DNA of 22,956 nt, from assembly GCA_042088665.1 (NCBI GenBank), contig JBELMB010000073.1, positions 1 through 22,956 on the forward strand, read 5' to 3'. The DNA comes from JBELMB01 sp042088665. Lineage in GTDB: Bacteria > Pseudomonadota > Alphaproteobacteria > Rhodobacterales > Rhodobacteraceae. Shown here piece after piece: positions 1 to 7,640 of this stretch (position 1 is its first letter; every line of letters starts with the position of its first letter). The translations under genes were made by a program, and so were the position numbers. The notes under the pieces are model-generated. The model did no database searches, was not told the DNA's origin, and saw only the letters and a program-made list of their open reading frames with translations.

Positions 1-1
1 T

Positions 2-532
2 GGCACACCCCGTGGGCCGTCTGATGGGCTGTTGGACGGATCCTGCCTTGGTCTGGTGGCGGATGGCGCGACAGTGGTGTTGCGTACCTTCTCCAAGGCC
101 TACGGCATGGCCGGGTTTCGCGTTGGCTGGGGGCTGTTCCCGCCTCTGATCGCAGCAGAGTTGCGGAAGGTTCTGAACCCGAATGCGGTTTCGCATGTGG
201 CGCAGTCCGCAGCCGTCGCAGCGGTCGAGGACCATGCCTACATGCGCGAAACCTGCGCGCTGACGGCCGCGGCGCGCGATACAGCCTCGGCGCGTCTGAC
301 GGCTGCGGGCCTGCAGGTGCTGCCAGCGTTCACCAACTTCGTACTGATCGATCTTGGCACCACGGCCCGCGCTGTCGGTGCGGACGCAGCGTTGCGGCAA
401 GAGGGGATCTTTCTGCGCGCGCAGGGCGGCGCCGGCCTGCCGCACGCGCTGCGCCTGACCATCGGGCCGGAGGCCGCCATGCAGGCCGCGCTCGCCCGTC
501 TGGAGCGTTGGACAAGGGAGACACCGTCATGA
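2..532 (+). CDS. HisC-like PLP-dependent aminotransferase, C-terminal part (5' end outside window)
   Basis: The frame is open to the left window edge, so the N-terminus is missing. The visible part carries the fold-type I aminotransferase PLP-lysine motif TFSKAYGMAGFRVGW (Schiff-base Lys in SKAYG) and a late LRLTIG motif with the substrate-carboxylate-binding Arg, as in histidinol-phosphate aminotransferases. About 177 residues are visible, roughly the C-terminal half of a ~360-residue family member. The stop overlaps the next gene's start (ATGA at 529-532), so they are co-transcribed. There are no histidine biosynthesis neighbours. The following genes are an isomerase/racemase, an MmgE/PrpD protein and a 2-hydroxyacid dehydrogenase, so a catabolic transamination is more likely than histidine synthesis. 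The amino-acid substrate cannot be told from sequence. Confidence 0.85.
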   Translation, partial: GTPRGPSDGLLDGSCLGLVADGATVVLRTFSKAYGMAGFRVGWGLFPPLIAAELRKVLNPNAVSHVAQSAAVAAVEDHAYMRETCALTAAARDTASARLTAAGLQVLPAFTNFVLIDLGTTARAVGADAALRQEGIFLRAQGGAGLPHALRLTIGPEAAMQAALARLERWTRETPS

Positions 533-1272
533 CAGCGTCCCGCGGGCGTGCCCGCTTTGGCATCCTCGTGCCTTTCACCAATACGAACCTGGAACCGGAC
601 ATGGCGCTGCTGCGCCCCGATGGCGTGTCCCTGCATTTTGCGCGGATGGGCGGCTATGACGCTGACGAGATCCCTGACGAGCACCAGATGCAGGGGCTGG
701 GCCACGCGGATCTGGACGCGCCGCTGGCGCTGTTGATGGGGGTGAAACCGGACGTGGTTCTTTATGGGTGCACGTCGGCCACGCTGACCCATGGGCCCGG
801 CTTTGACAGGGAACTGGCCGCACGGATCAAGTCGCAAAGCGGCGCCGCCACGGTCACCGCGGCAGGCGCGCTGGTTCAGGCGCTTGGGGCGCTGGGCGCC
901 ACACGCATCGGTTTTGCCTCGCCGTATGTGCCGGGGATCAACGACATGGCGGTGGATTTCCTGGCCCGGATGGGCATCACAACGGTGGCGCGCGCCGAAG
1001 TTGCCGAGACGCTGGACAACGACGGTCAGGGCGCACTGGACCCGGAGGCGGTGCTGGCGCTTGGCCTGCGCGCCGCGCACCCGGAGGCCGAGGCGGTGGT
1101 CCTGTCGTGCACCGATATGCGCAGCGTCGAGACGATCGCCCGGCTTGAGGCCCGTCTTGGCCTGCCGGTGGTGACCTCTAACCAGGCGCTGGTCTTTGCA
1201 GCGCGCAAGGCCTTGGGGCTGACCGCGCCGCTGGCGGGATACGGACAATTGCTGGCAGGAGACCGCGCATGA
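529..1272 (+). CDS. Maleate cis-trans isomerase / Asp-Glu racemase superfamily enzyme
   Basis: A 247-residue protein with the two-cysteine architecture of the maleate isomerase/arylmalonate decarboxylase branch of the Asp/Glu racemase superfamily. One Cys is in YGCTSAT (C81) and the other in LSCTDMR (C194), in two pseudo-symmetric halves. Family members use such cysteines for cofactor-free proton abstraction, isomerisation or decarboxylation. I chose ATG 529 over the in-frame TTG at 508 because AGGGAG lies about 8 bases upstream and the ATG overlaps the preceding stop. The stop in turn overlaps the next start (ATGA at 1269-1272). Substrate could be a maleate-like diacid, an aryl- or alkyl-malonate, or a hydantoin-type compound; motifs alone do not decide. 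Confidence 0.82.
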   Translation: MTASRGRARFGILVPFTNTNLEPDMALLRPDGVSLHFARMGGYDADEIPDEHQMQGLGHADLDAPLALLMGVKPDVVLYGCTSATLTHGPGFDRELAARIKSQSGAATVTAAGALVQALGALGATRIGFASPYVPGINDMAVDFLARMGITTVARAEVAETLDNDGQGALDPEAVLALGLRAAHPEAEAVVLSCTDMRSVETIARLEARLGLPVVTSNQALVFAARKALGLTAPLAGYGQLLAGDRA

Positions 1273-2612
1273 CCTATGATCGGATCGCAGCATTCACCCT
1301 GACACCCGGAGCGATCCCGGACAGCGCGCGGCAGATGGCGGCGCGCCTGCTGGTCGATACGCTGGCGGTGGCGGCGGGCGCTGCGGGGATGGAGGCCGGG
1401 CGCATGGCCCGTGACCACGCGGTGCGCTTTCATGCGGCGGCCACGCCCGCAGACGCCGCGACGCTGCTCTTTGACGGGCGCAGCGCATCGCTGCCCGGCG
1501 CGGCTTTTGCCGCCGCAACACAGATCGACAACCTCGACGCGCATGACGGCTACAACCCGACAAAGGGCCACATTGGCTGTGCCGTGGTGCCCGCGCTGTG
1601 TGCCTTTGCCGAAGCCATGCCCGACCTGACCGCCCGCGACGCACTGGACGCGCTGGCCATGTCCTACGAAGTGGCGGCGCGGGCGGGCATTGCCCTGCAT
1701 GGCACTGTCTCGGACTACCACACCTCCGGGGCGTGGAACGCGCTGGGCGTCGTGGCGCTGGGCGGCCATCTGTATGGGATGCGGCCAGAGCCGCTCCGGC
1801 ACGCCTTTGGCATCGCCGAATACCACGGCCCGCGCAGCCAGATGATGCGCGAGATCGCGACGCCGACGATGCTTCACGACGGGTCCGGCATGGGCGCCAT
1901 GGTGGGCTGCATGGCGGTCCTGATGGCGCAAGCCGGGTTCAGGGGCGCACCTGCGATCACCCTTGAGGCCCCCGAAGTTGCACAGCATTGGGCCGACCTT
2001 GGCACGCGCTGGACCATCGAGGAAAACTACATCAAACCCTACCCGGTTTGCCGCTGGGCCCACGCGGCACTGGACGCGCTGGACGGGTTGTTGCGGGACC
2101 ATGAGGTGTCTGCCGACGACGTGACGCAGATCAAGGTAAACTGTTTCGCAGAAGCCGCCGCGCTCTTTCCCGGCATGCCTCAAACCACGTCGGAGGCGCA
2201 GTATTCGCTTGGGTTTGCCCTTGCCGTGCGTCTGGTGAATGGCGAAATCGGACCGGAGCACATCCAGGGCCCGGCGCTGCAGGATGCGCGCGTGGCGCAG
2301 GCGCTGTCGCGGGTCACCATCCGCGAAGACGCGCGTCATTCCAGCCGGTTTCCCGCCGGGCGGTGGTCCGATGTGACGCTGGCGCTGCGCGATGGCCGGG
2401 TACTGGCCTCGGGCGATGTGCACGCGCGAGGTGGTCCCGAAGCCCCGATGACTCCAGAGGATTTCGCCGCCAAGCTGCGCCTGATGACCCGCGCGCTGGA
2501 CCCGGCGCGGCAGGCGGCGTTCTGTGCGATGCCGGATGTGCTTTTGTCTGGCGACACGCGCTTTGCCGACCTTCTGACCCTGATCCATCCCGCTGTGGAG
2601 GCACCCTCATGA
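1269..2612 (+). CDS. MmgE/PrpD family protein (2-methylcitrate dehydratase-like)
   Basis: A 447-residue protein of the normal length for the MmgE/PrpD family, whose characterised members include 2-methylcitrate dehydratase and cis-aconitate decarboxylase. Family signatures are the N-terminal helical region with LVDTLAVAAGA, the segment TQIDNLDAHDGYNPTKGHIGCAVVP where the His/Asp-rich active-site loop lies, and the KPYPVCRWAHAALDA motif near residue 260. No methylcitrate synthase or lyase is nearby, so a propionate role is unlikely. Many roseobacterial PrpD-like genes sit with racemases and dehydrogenases in uncharacterised acid catabolism, as here. It is coupled to both neighbours by 4-base overlaps. 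The reaction (probably hydration/dehydration of a carboxylic acid) is inferred from family only. Confidence 0.85.
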   Translation: MTYDRIAAFTLTPGAIPDSARQMAARLLVDTLAVAAGAAGMEAGRMARDHAVRFHAAATPADAATLLFDGRSASLPGAAFAAATQIDNLDAHDGYNPTKGHIGCAVVPALCAFAEAMPDLTARDALDALAMSYEVAARAGIALHGTVSDYHTSGAWNALGVVALGGHLYGMRPEPLRHAFGIAEYHGPRSQMMREIATPTMLHDGSGMGAMVGCMAVLMAQAGFRGAPAITLEAPEVAQHWADLGTRWTIEENYIKPYPVCRWAHAALDALDGLLRDHEVSADDVTQIKVNCFAEAAALFPGMPQTTSEAQYSLGFALAVRLVNGEIGPEHIQGPALQDARVAQALSRVTIREDARHSSRFPAGRWSDVTLALRDGRVLASGDVHARGGPEAPMTPEDFAAKLRLMTRALDPARQAAFCAMPDVLLSGDTRFADLLTLIHPAVEAPS

Positions 2613-3610
2613 GCGATCTGCCCCGTTCTGGTCTGTCCCGTTCTGATCCGCCCCGTGTCCTGCTGCACAATGCGCAGACGGCCAGCCTTGAGGCGATGCT
2701 GCGCGCGCGTGTTCCCGACGTGGTGATGGGCACCTGCACCACCTATGCCGACCTGCCCGCAGCGCTGGACCGCGTGAGGCCGGATGTCGTCTACACCGTG
2801 CGCTTTGGCGGCTCGAAGGGCTATCCCAAGGACGCCCTGCTGGGCGCGGGTGGGCCGCGCTGGATCGCCAATGGCGGTGCGGGCACGGATCACCTTGGTC
2901 AATGGGAGACCACGCGCACCACGGTGACCAATGCCGCGGGGGCGGCGGCGGAGATGATGGCGGAATACATCATCGGTGGCTTCCTGCACTTCACCCTCGA
3001 TGTGCCGGGGCTGCAGGCCGACAAGGCCGCCCGCATCTGGGCAGAGCAGCGCACAGTGCGGCCCCTGAAAGGGGCAACCTTGCTGGTCGTCGGATTGGGC
3101 CACACGGGCCGCGCCGTGGCGTCGCGGGCCAAGGCTTTTGGCATGACCGTGATCGGCACCCGCGCCCGCCCGGTCGAGATGACCGACGTGGACGAAGTGC
3201 ACCCGGCGGAGGCCCTGACAGATCTCCTGCCGCGGGCGGATTTCATCGCGGTCTCGACCCCGCTCACGCCCCGCACCCGGGGCCTGCTGGATGCCACCTG
3301 TTTCGCGCGGATGAAACCCGGTGTGGTGCTGGCAGATGTCTCGCGTGGCGGTGTGATCGAACCGGCGGCCCTGCTCGCCGCGCTGCAAAGCGGTCACGTG
3401 GCCGGCGCGGCACTGGATGTCTTTGAACAAGAGCCGCTGCCGCAGGACAGCCCCTTCTGGCGGGTTGAGAACGCACTGATCTCTCCGCATTGCTCTGCGG
3501 TGCATGCGGATTGGGAGCGCCTGTCGTTCGAGATTTTTCTCGACAACCTCGACCGCTGGCAATCGGGCGCGCCGCTGATCAACGTGGTGGACCCGGCCCG
3601 CGGCTACTAG
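2609..3610 (+). CDS. D-isomer-specific 2-hydroxyacid dehydrogenase
   Basis: A 333-residue NAD(P)-dependent dehydrogenase. The Rossmann motif GLGHTG is at 162-167, and the catalytic triad is visible as R246 (DVSRGG), E275 (FEQEPLP) and H294 (SPHCS). It probably interconverts a 2-oxo acid and a D-2-hydroxy acid, as in the glyoxylate/hydroxypyruvate reductase (GhrA/GyaR) group. The start ATG 2609 overlaps the previous stop (ATGA); the frame is open further upstream, but starts there would lie deep inside the PrpD gene. The first 20 residues are encoded by degenerate 15-bp repeats (LPRSG, LSRSD, PPRVL). It is the last gene of the overlapping four-gene set. It might supply 2-oxo acid to the otn genes 1.3 kb downstream, but that is speculative. 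Confidence 0.88.
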   Translation: MSDLPRSGLSRSDPPRVLLHNAQTASLEAMLRARVPDVVMGTCTTYADLPAALDRVRPDVVYTVRFGGSKGYPKDALLGAGGPRWIANGGAGTDHLGQWETTRTTVTNAAGAAAEMMAEYIIGGFLHFTLDVPGLQADKAARIWAEQRTVRPLKGATLLVVGLGHTGRAVASRAKAFGMTVIGTRARPVEMTDVDEVHPAEALTDLLPRADFIAVSTPLTPRTRGLLDATCFARMKPGVVLADVSRGGVIEPAALLAALQSGHVAGAALDVFEQEPLPQDSPFWRVENALISPHCSAVHADWERLSFEIFLDNLDRWQSGAPLINVVDPARGY

Positions 3611-3648
3611 GCACCGCCGGGGCGTCTGCCGCTGCGTGCCTGCGCGGT

Positions 3649-4064
3649 TCACGGGCGGCAGATCCAAGGCACCGGTGACGTGCCGCACCCACGGGCAGCT
3701 TGCAAAAACCGCGCGTCCATGGCCGCCGGTTGGAGACGACCGGCGAAAAATCCGAACCCGAAGGGCCTGTGATGCCCTCGGTATGGTTGGACCCGCCCCG
3801 TCAGGCCCGACCCGCCAAGCATGCCCTCATGCGCGACGCCGTCGCGGGCCCCCTCGAAGTCCCCTTCATCCGCCGTGGTCGAGACATGCAGGGCCATTTC
3901 TTCCCACGGCGCATAGCACATCTCCGGGGTGTAGCCCCAGATCTCAAGCACGTCGGCCGTGCGCGCGGGGCCGATGTCGTCGTGATCCGGAATGTGGCGC
4001 GCGCTCGGGTGATCGGGGAGGTCACTGGGACGTCAGTCCCGTTGGGGTCTTGCGGCGCGGACAT
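3649..4064 (-). pseudogene. Decayed N-terminal remnant, N,N-dimethylformamidase large-subunit-like
   Basis: This 655-base gene-poor stretch (3611-4265) contains a broken minus-strand reading frame. A start-like ATG at 4064 gives MSAPQDPNGTDVPV. After a frameshift near 4015-4025 the frame reads DLPDHPSARHIPDHDDIGPA, then the conserved-looking block VLEIWGYTPEM...APWEEMALHVSTTAD..DFE.ARDG, and it then loses sense before the TGA at 3649. From memory, that block resembles the N-terminus of N,N-dimethylformamidase beta-subunit-like proteins (a GY-x-x-x-x-x-aPGe-x-x-x-x-hVST pattern followed by VRDG). Intact members are several hundred residues longer, so this is a truncated fossil. The rest of the stretch shows only a two-copy 13-bp direct repeat (4088-4113) and C/G runs. 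Family assignment is tentative. Confidence 0.4.
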
Positions 4065-4265
4065 GGGCCTATTCCCTGTCAGGGTGTATCGTTGGGGCGC
4101 ATCGTTGGGGCATTCCTGCGCGCACGATCGCCCCCTTGGGGGGATGCGGTGCAAGGCTGTTCTCTGCGGGTGTCGCGGCCTTTGCCAATTGCTGCGGTTT
4201 GCCAAGGGGCCTTGCCGCTTGCAAAACGGGCCGTTCGCGGGTGTGGTGCGGCAGGGGGATCCGCG

Positions 4266-4834
4266 ATGAACACACCGGCACATCTATTGGTTGGGCTTGC
4301 GCTTTGCGCGCGGCGTGATGTGCCGCGCAGCGGGCGATGGGCGGCACTGGGTGGCTTGCTGCCGGATCTGTCGCTTTACTTTCTGGCCGGGGGCGCGCTG
4401 TTTGTGCTGCAGATCCCCCCGGAGCGTGTCTTTGGAGAGCTGTACTTTTCACGTCATGGCAAACGGTCTTTGCCATAGACAACAGTTTCATCCTGTGGGG
4501 CGGCGGTCTGGCTGTGGCGCTGGCCCTGCGCAACAGGCTTGCCACGGCTTTTGCGGGCGCTGGCCTGCTGCATGTCGCCACGGATTTTCCGCTGCACAAT
4601 GACGACGCGCGCCCGCATTTCTGGCCGCTGAGCGACTGGGTCTTTGAAAGCCCGCTCAGCTATTGGGATTCCGATCACCACGCGGCCTATGTTGCACCGC
4701 TGGAACTGCTGGTTGTGCTGATTGCCACTTTGGTGCTCTGGCGCCGATGGCCGCACTGGGGCGCGCGGCTGGGCGTGGCGGTCGCTTGCGGGCTGGAGAT
4801 CTGGGTGGTGCGCCAGTGGCTTTTGTTCTTCTGA
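4266..4834 (+). pseudogene. Small polytopic membrane protein, frameshifted (often annotated CobQ-like in Rhodobacterales)
   Basis: The frame starting at ATG 4266 (RBS AGGGGGA upstream) gives MNTPAHLLVGLALCARRDVP, a hydrophobic stretch with LLPDLSLYFLAGG, then FGELYFS. The rest of the protein (WQTVFAIDNSFILWGGGLAV, HVATDFPLHNDDARPHFWPL, SPLSYWDSDHH) continues in a different frame to TGA 4834. Loss of one base between about 4449 and 4456 explains the switch: LYFS and WQTVF are separated by five bases where two codons would be expected. The intact product would be about 190 residues with several membrane segments and conserved D/H residues (PD, DFPLHNDDA, DSDHH), resembling the YdjM/metal-dependent membrane hydrolase group. 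Homologues are often labelled cobalamin biosynthesis CobQ, which the topology does not support. It is a genuine disruption or a base-call error. Confidence 0.7.
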
Positions 4835-4919
4835 TGCACGCGGCCATGACCAAGGATGACGGCGGCGCCTGCGCGGGCTATGTTTGCGCCAACACACCCC
4901 CCTGTTCGGAGACTGCCAC

Positions 4920-6152
4920 ATGAAGCTGGGCTGTATCGGCGACGATTTCACCGGATCGAGCGACCTCGCCAACACGCTCGCCAAACAAGGCATGCGCGTG
5001 GTGCAGTATACCGGCATTCCCGACCAGCCCGCCGCACCAGAGGTCGAGGCGGGGGTGGTCGCGCTCAAATCCCGTTCCATCGATCCGCGGGAGGCGGTGG
5101 CGCAATCGCTTGAGGCGCTGGACTGGCTGCTGGCGCAGGGCTGCACGCAGATCTTTTTCAAATATTGCTCCACCTTCGATTCCACGCCCGAAGGCAATAT
5201 CGGCCCGGTGGCAGATGCGCTGGCGGACGCGCTTGACGCGCAAAGCGTCATCTTTTGCCCTGCGTTCCCCGGCACGGGGCGGTCGGTCTACCAGGGGCAT
5301 CTTTTCGTGGCGGACCGTTTGCTGAGCGAAAGCGGCATGCAGGACCACCCGTTGACGCCCATGACGGACCCGGACCTGCGCCGCTGGCTTGCGCCGCAGA
5401 CCCGTCACGCGGTTGGGCATGTCGGGGCGCACAGCGTCTTTGCCGGGGCCGAGGCCATCGCCACGGCGCTGAAGGCAGAGCAGGTGGCGGGCAAGCGTTT
5501 TGTCGTGGTAGATGCCATCCGCGATGCCGATCTGACGCAGATCGGGCGCGCCGCGGCGGGGCTGGCGCTGATCACCGGGGGCTCGGGCGTGGCACTGGGT
5601 CTGCCTGCGAACTTTGGCTGCACCCCCGCGCCGGTGCCGTGGCGGGGGCAGGCGGGCCGGGCGGTGGTGCTGTCGGGCTCGTGCTCATCGGCGACGCGGG
5701 CGCAGGTGGCCTTTCATGCAGCGCAGCACCCGGTCTACGAGATCCCGGCCGCCGAAGTGATCGAGAGCCGACTGAGCGCGGCGGAGGTGGCGCACTGGCT
5801 GATGGCACAAGAGGGGCTGCCTCTGGCCTTCAGTTCCGCCGACCCGGCAGTCGTCGCGGAGGTGCAGAGGCAATATGGCCGCACCCGTTCTGCCGAAATG
5901 CTTGAGGCGTTCTTTGCCGAACTGGCGCGCCTTTGCCGCGCTGCGGGCGCCACGCGGATCATCACCGCGGGCGGTGAGACCTCTGGCGCCGTGGTCGAAG
6001 GGCTGGCGCTGGGCGCGCTGGAAATCGGCCCCGAGATTGACCCGGGCGTCCCGTGCCTGCGTGCGGGCGATGATCTCGTGGTGGCGTTGAAATCGGGCAA
6101 TTTCGGCTCGGAGGATTTCTTTGCAAAGGCAGACAAGGCGTTGACAGGATGA
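4920..6152 (+). CDS. otnK: 3-oxo-tetronate kinase (four-carbon acid sugar kinase family)
   Basis: A 410-residue protein of the DUF1537/four-carbon acid sugar kinase family, full length. It begins MKLGCIGDDFTGSSDLANTL (the family's N-terminal GDDFTG..D motif), has FFKYCSTFDSTPEGNIGPV and CPAFPGTGR in the substrate-binding domain, and ends with a nucleotide-binding domain containing TAGGETSGAVVEGL and LKSGNFG. It phosphorylates 3-oxo-tetronate to 3-oxo-tetronate 4-phosphate. ATG 4920 was chosen because translation there begins exactly at the conserved family start and GGAG lies 8 bases upstream; an in-frame ATG at 4884 would add a non-conserved tail. It overlaps otnC by 4 bases. Context with otnC and otnI makes the assignment firm. 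Confidence 0.93.
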   Translation: MKLGCIGDDFTGSSDLANTLAKQGMRVVQYTGIPDQPAAPEVEAGVVALKSRSIDPREAVAQSLEALDWLLAQGCTQIFFKYCSTFDSTPEGNIGPVADALADALDAQSVIFCPAFPGTGRSVYQGHLFVADRLLSESGMQDHPLTPMTDPDLRRWLAPQTRHAVGHVGAHSVFAGAEAIATALKAEQVAGKRFVVVDAIRDADLTQIGRAAAGLALITGGSGVALGLPANFGCTPAPVPWRGQAGRAVVLSGSCSSATRAQVAFHAAQHPVYEIPAAEVIESRLSAAEVAHWLMAQEGLPLAFSSADPAVVAEVQRQYGRTRSAEMLEAFFAELARLCRAAGATRIITAGGETSGAVVEGLALGALEIGPEIDPGVPCLRAGDDLVVALKSGNFGSEDFFAKADKALTG

Positions 6153-6796
6153 CAGAAATCGCGCTGCGCGACACGATCTGCACGCTGGCAGGCTCGCTTT
6201 TCGACCGGGGGCTGACGCATGGCTCCACCGGCAATATCTCTGCCCGGACCGAGGACGGAGGCCTGCTCGTCTCGCCCACGGGGACCAGTTTTGGCCGGTT
6301 GGATCCCGCGCGTCTCAGCCGGTTTGACGCGCAGGGGCGCCATGTGGGCGGGGATGCCCCGACCAAGGAAATGCCGCTGCACAGCGCGTTCTATGACACC
6401 CGCAGCACCGCAGGCGCCGTGGTGCATCTGCATGCGACACATTCCGTTGCGCTGTCCATGTTGCCGGAGGTGGACGAGGACAACTTTCTGCCCCCGCTGA
6501 CACCCTACGCGATCATGCAGTTGGGGCGGGTCAAGCTGCTGCCGTTCTTCGTGCCGGGCGATCCCGCAATGGGCGAGGCCGTGCGCGGCATGGCGGGAAA
6601 GCGCGCCGCGGTGATGCTGGCCAACCATGGCCCCGTGGTGGCGGGCAAAAACGTCGAGGCCGCCTGCAATGCTGTCGAGGAACTGGAAGAAACCGCGCGG
6701 CTGACGCTCTTGCTGCGCGGCTTGCCGGCGCGGGCGCTGACACCGGCGCAGGTGCAATCCGTGGTGACGCGATTTGATGTGGAGTGGGATGCATGA
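6149..6796 (+). CDS. otnC: 3-oxo-tetronate 4-phosphate decarboxylase (class II aldolase family)
   Basis: A 215-residue class II aldolase/adducin-domain protein. The metal and catalytic residues expected for the L-fuculose-phosphate aldolase fold are present: E74 in TKEMPLH, H93 and H95 in VVHLHATH, and H160 in ANHGPVV. The phosphate-binding THGSTGNIS segment is near residues 23-31 and SPTGTS near 42-47. In the otn pathway it decarboxylates 3-oxo-tetronate 4-phosphate to dihydroxyacetone phosphate. It starts at the ATGA overlap with otnK and overlaps otnI by 4 bases, so the three are translationally coupled. Other class II aldolase-like sugar-phosphate enzymes share these motifs, but the otnK/otnI neighbours settle the role. 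Confidence 0.92.
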   Translation: MTEIALRDTICTLAGSLFDRGLTHGSTGNISARTEDGGLLVSPTGTSFGRLDPARLSRFDAQGRHVGGDAPTKEMPLHSAFYDTRSTAGAVVHLHATHSVALSMLPEVDEDNFLPPLTPYAIMQLGRVKLLPFFVPGDPAMGEAVRGMAGKRAAVMLANHGPVVAGKNVEAACNAVEELEETARLTLLLRGLPARALTPAQVQSVVTRFDVEWDA

Positions 6797-7536
6797 AGTT
6801 TTCCGCCAACCTTGGTTTCCTATGGACCGACCGGTCTCTGCCGGAGGCGATCCGCGCCGCTGCCGCTGCCGGGTTTGATGCGGTGGAATGCCATTGGCCC
6901 TACGATGAGGACCCGTCCAAGGTGCGCGCCGCCCTCACGGACACGGGCCTGCCGATGCTGGGTCTGAACACGCGCCGCGGCGCACCGGGAGAAAACGGAC
7001 TTGCCGCTTTGCCCGGACGCGCGGCGGATGCGCAGGCGTCTGTCGACGAGGCCGTCGCCTATGCGGAGGCCATCGATGCGCAATCCATCCACGTCATGGC
7101 CGGTTTTGCCGAAGGGCCTGAGGCGGAGGACTGTTTTGTCAGCACCCTGCGCTACGCCGCGGCGGCGACCCGGCGCGTGATCCTGATCGAGCCGCTCAAC
7201 GCCCATGACGCGCCGGGCTATTTTCTGCGCAACACCGATCAAGCGGCCACGATCCTGCGTGCGCTGGATCTGCCCAACGTCAAACTGATGTTCGACTGCT
7301 ACCACGTGGGCCGCACGGAAGGCGACCTGCTCACCCGTCTCAAAGCCCTGCTGCCCGTGCTGGGACACATCCAGTTTGCGGCGGTGCCGGACCGTGGTGC
7401 GCCCGACCACGGAGAGCTGCACTACCCGACCGTTTTCGCGGGCATCGCGGCGCTGGGCTGGACGCGGCCACTGGGGGCCGAATACCGGCCAGACGGCCCC
7501 ACAGAAGACAGCCTCGGTTGGATGGCGGGGCTGTAA
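6793..7536 (+). CDS. otnI: 2-oxo-tetronate isomerase (hydroxypyruvate isomerase-like)
   Basis: A 247-residue TIM-barrel protein of the xylose-isomerase-like AP-endonuclease-2 superfamily, Hyi/OtnI branch. It begins MKFSANLGFLWTD and carries metal-ligand segments LIEPLN, LMFDCYHV, HIQFA and GAEYRP in the expected order. It interconverts 2-oxo- and 3-oxo-tetronate, feeding the OtnK substrate. ATG 6793 overlaps the otnC stop; the upstream GTG at 6784 would add only three residues and is less likely. Without context hydroxypyruvate isomerase would be an equal alternative. The oxidising dehydrogenase (DenD or LtnD type) and an otn regulator are not in this window next to the trio. Confidence 0.9.
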   Translation: MKFSANLGFLWTDRSLPEAIRAAAAAGFDAVECHWPYDEDPSKVRAALTDTGLPMLGLNTRRGAPGENGLAALPGRAADAQASVDEAVAYAEAIDAQSIHVMAGFAEGPEAEDCFVSTLRYAAAATRRVILIEPLNAHDAPGYFLRNTDQAATILRALDLPNVKLMFDCYHVGRTEGDLLTRLKALLPVLGHIQFAAVPDRGAPDHGELHYPTVFAGIAALGWTRPLGAEYRPDGPTEDSLGWMAGL

Positions 7537-7549
7537 CCCCGCTTTGACT

Positions 7550-7600
7550 CGGGTTTGATTGATCCGGGTTTGATTGATCCGGGTTTGATTGATCCGGGCT
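7550..7600. repeat. Tandem 15-bp repeat between convergent genes
   Basis: Three perfect consecutive copies of CGGGTTTGATTGATC occupy 7550-7564, 7565-7579 and 7580-7594. A truncated, mutated fourth copy (CGGGCTTGG) follows, and a degenerate half-unit (GCTTTGACT) precedes the array. It lies 13 bases past the otnI stop and about 40 bases past the aldehyde dehydrogenase stop, i.e. between two convergent genes. The unit is five codons long, so it leaves frames open on the opposite strand (repeating INQTR), but no start or other coding sign supports a protein. No strong hairpin is evident. It may be a slippage-derived array or a protein-binding array. Confidence 0.9.
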
Positions 7601-7640
7601 TGGCGGCTCACGTGGTCGCGGCGCCGGTGACGGGGTGTCT

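Noticed and set aside
2..532. Histidine biosynthesis hisC
   Set aside because: Motifs fit the family, but no other his genes are linked and the overlapping neighbours are catabolic, so the symbol was withheld.
1026..2588. Minus-strand open frame of 520 codons opposite the PrpD-like gene
   Set aside because: Arg/His/Gln-rich shadow without domain signs; the plus-strand gene has family motifs and coupled start and stop.
4069..4273. Small minus-strand genes in the decayed stretch near 4069-4273
   Set aside because: No family resemblance, no ribosome site; the sequence consists of low-complexity Pro/Arg/Ala-rich shadow and short direct repeats.
7550..7600. CRISPR-like array at the 15-bp repeats
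   Set aside because: Units are directly adjacent with no spacers, too short and too few, and no cas genes are present.
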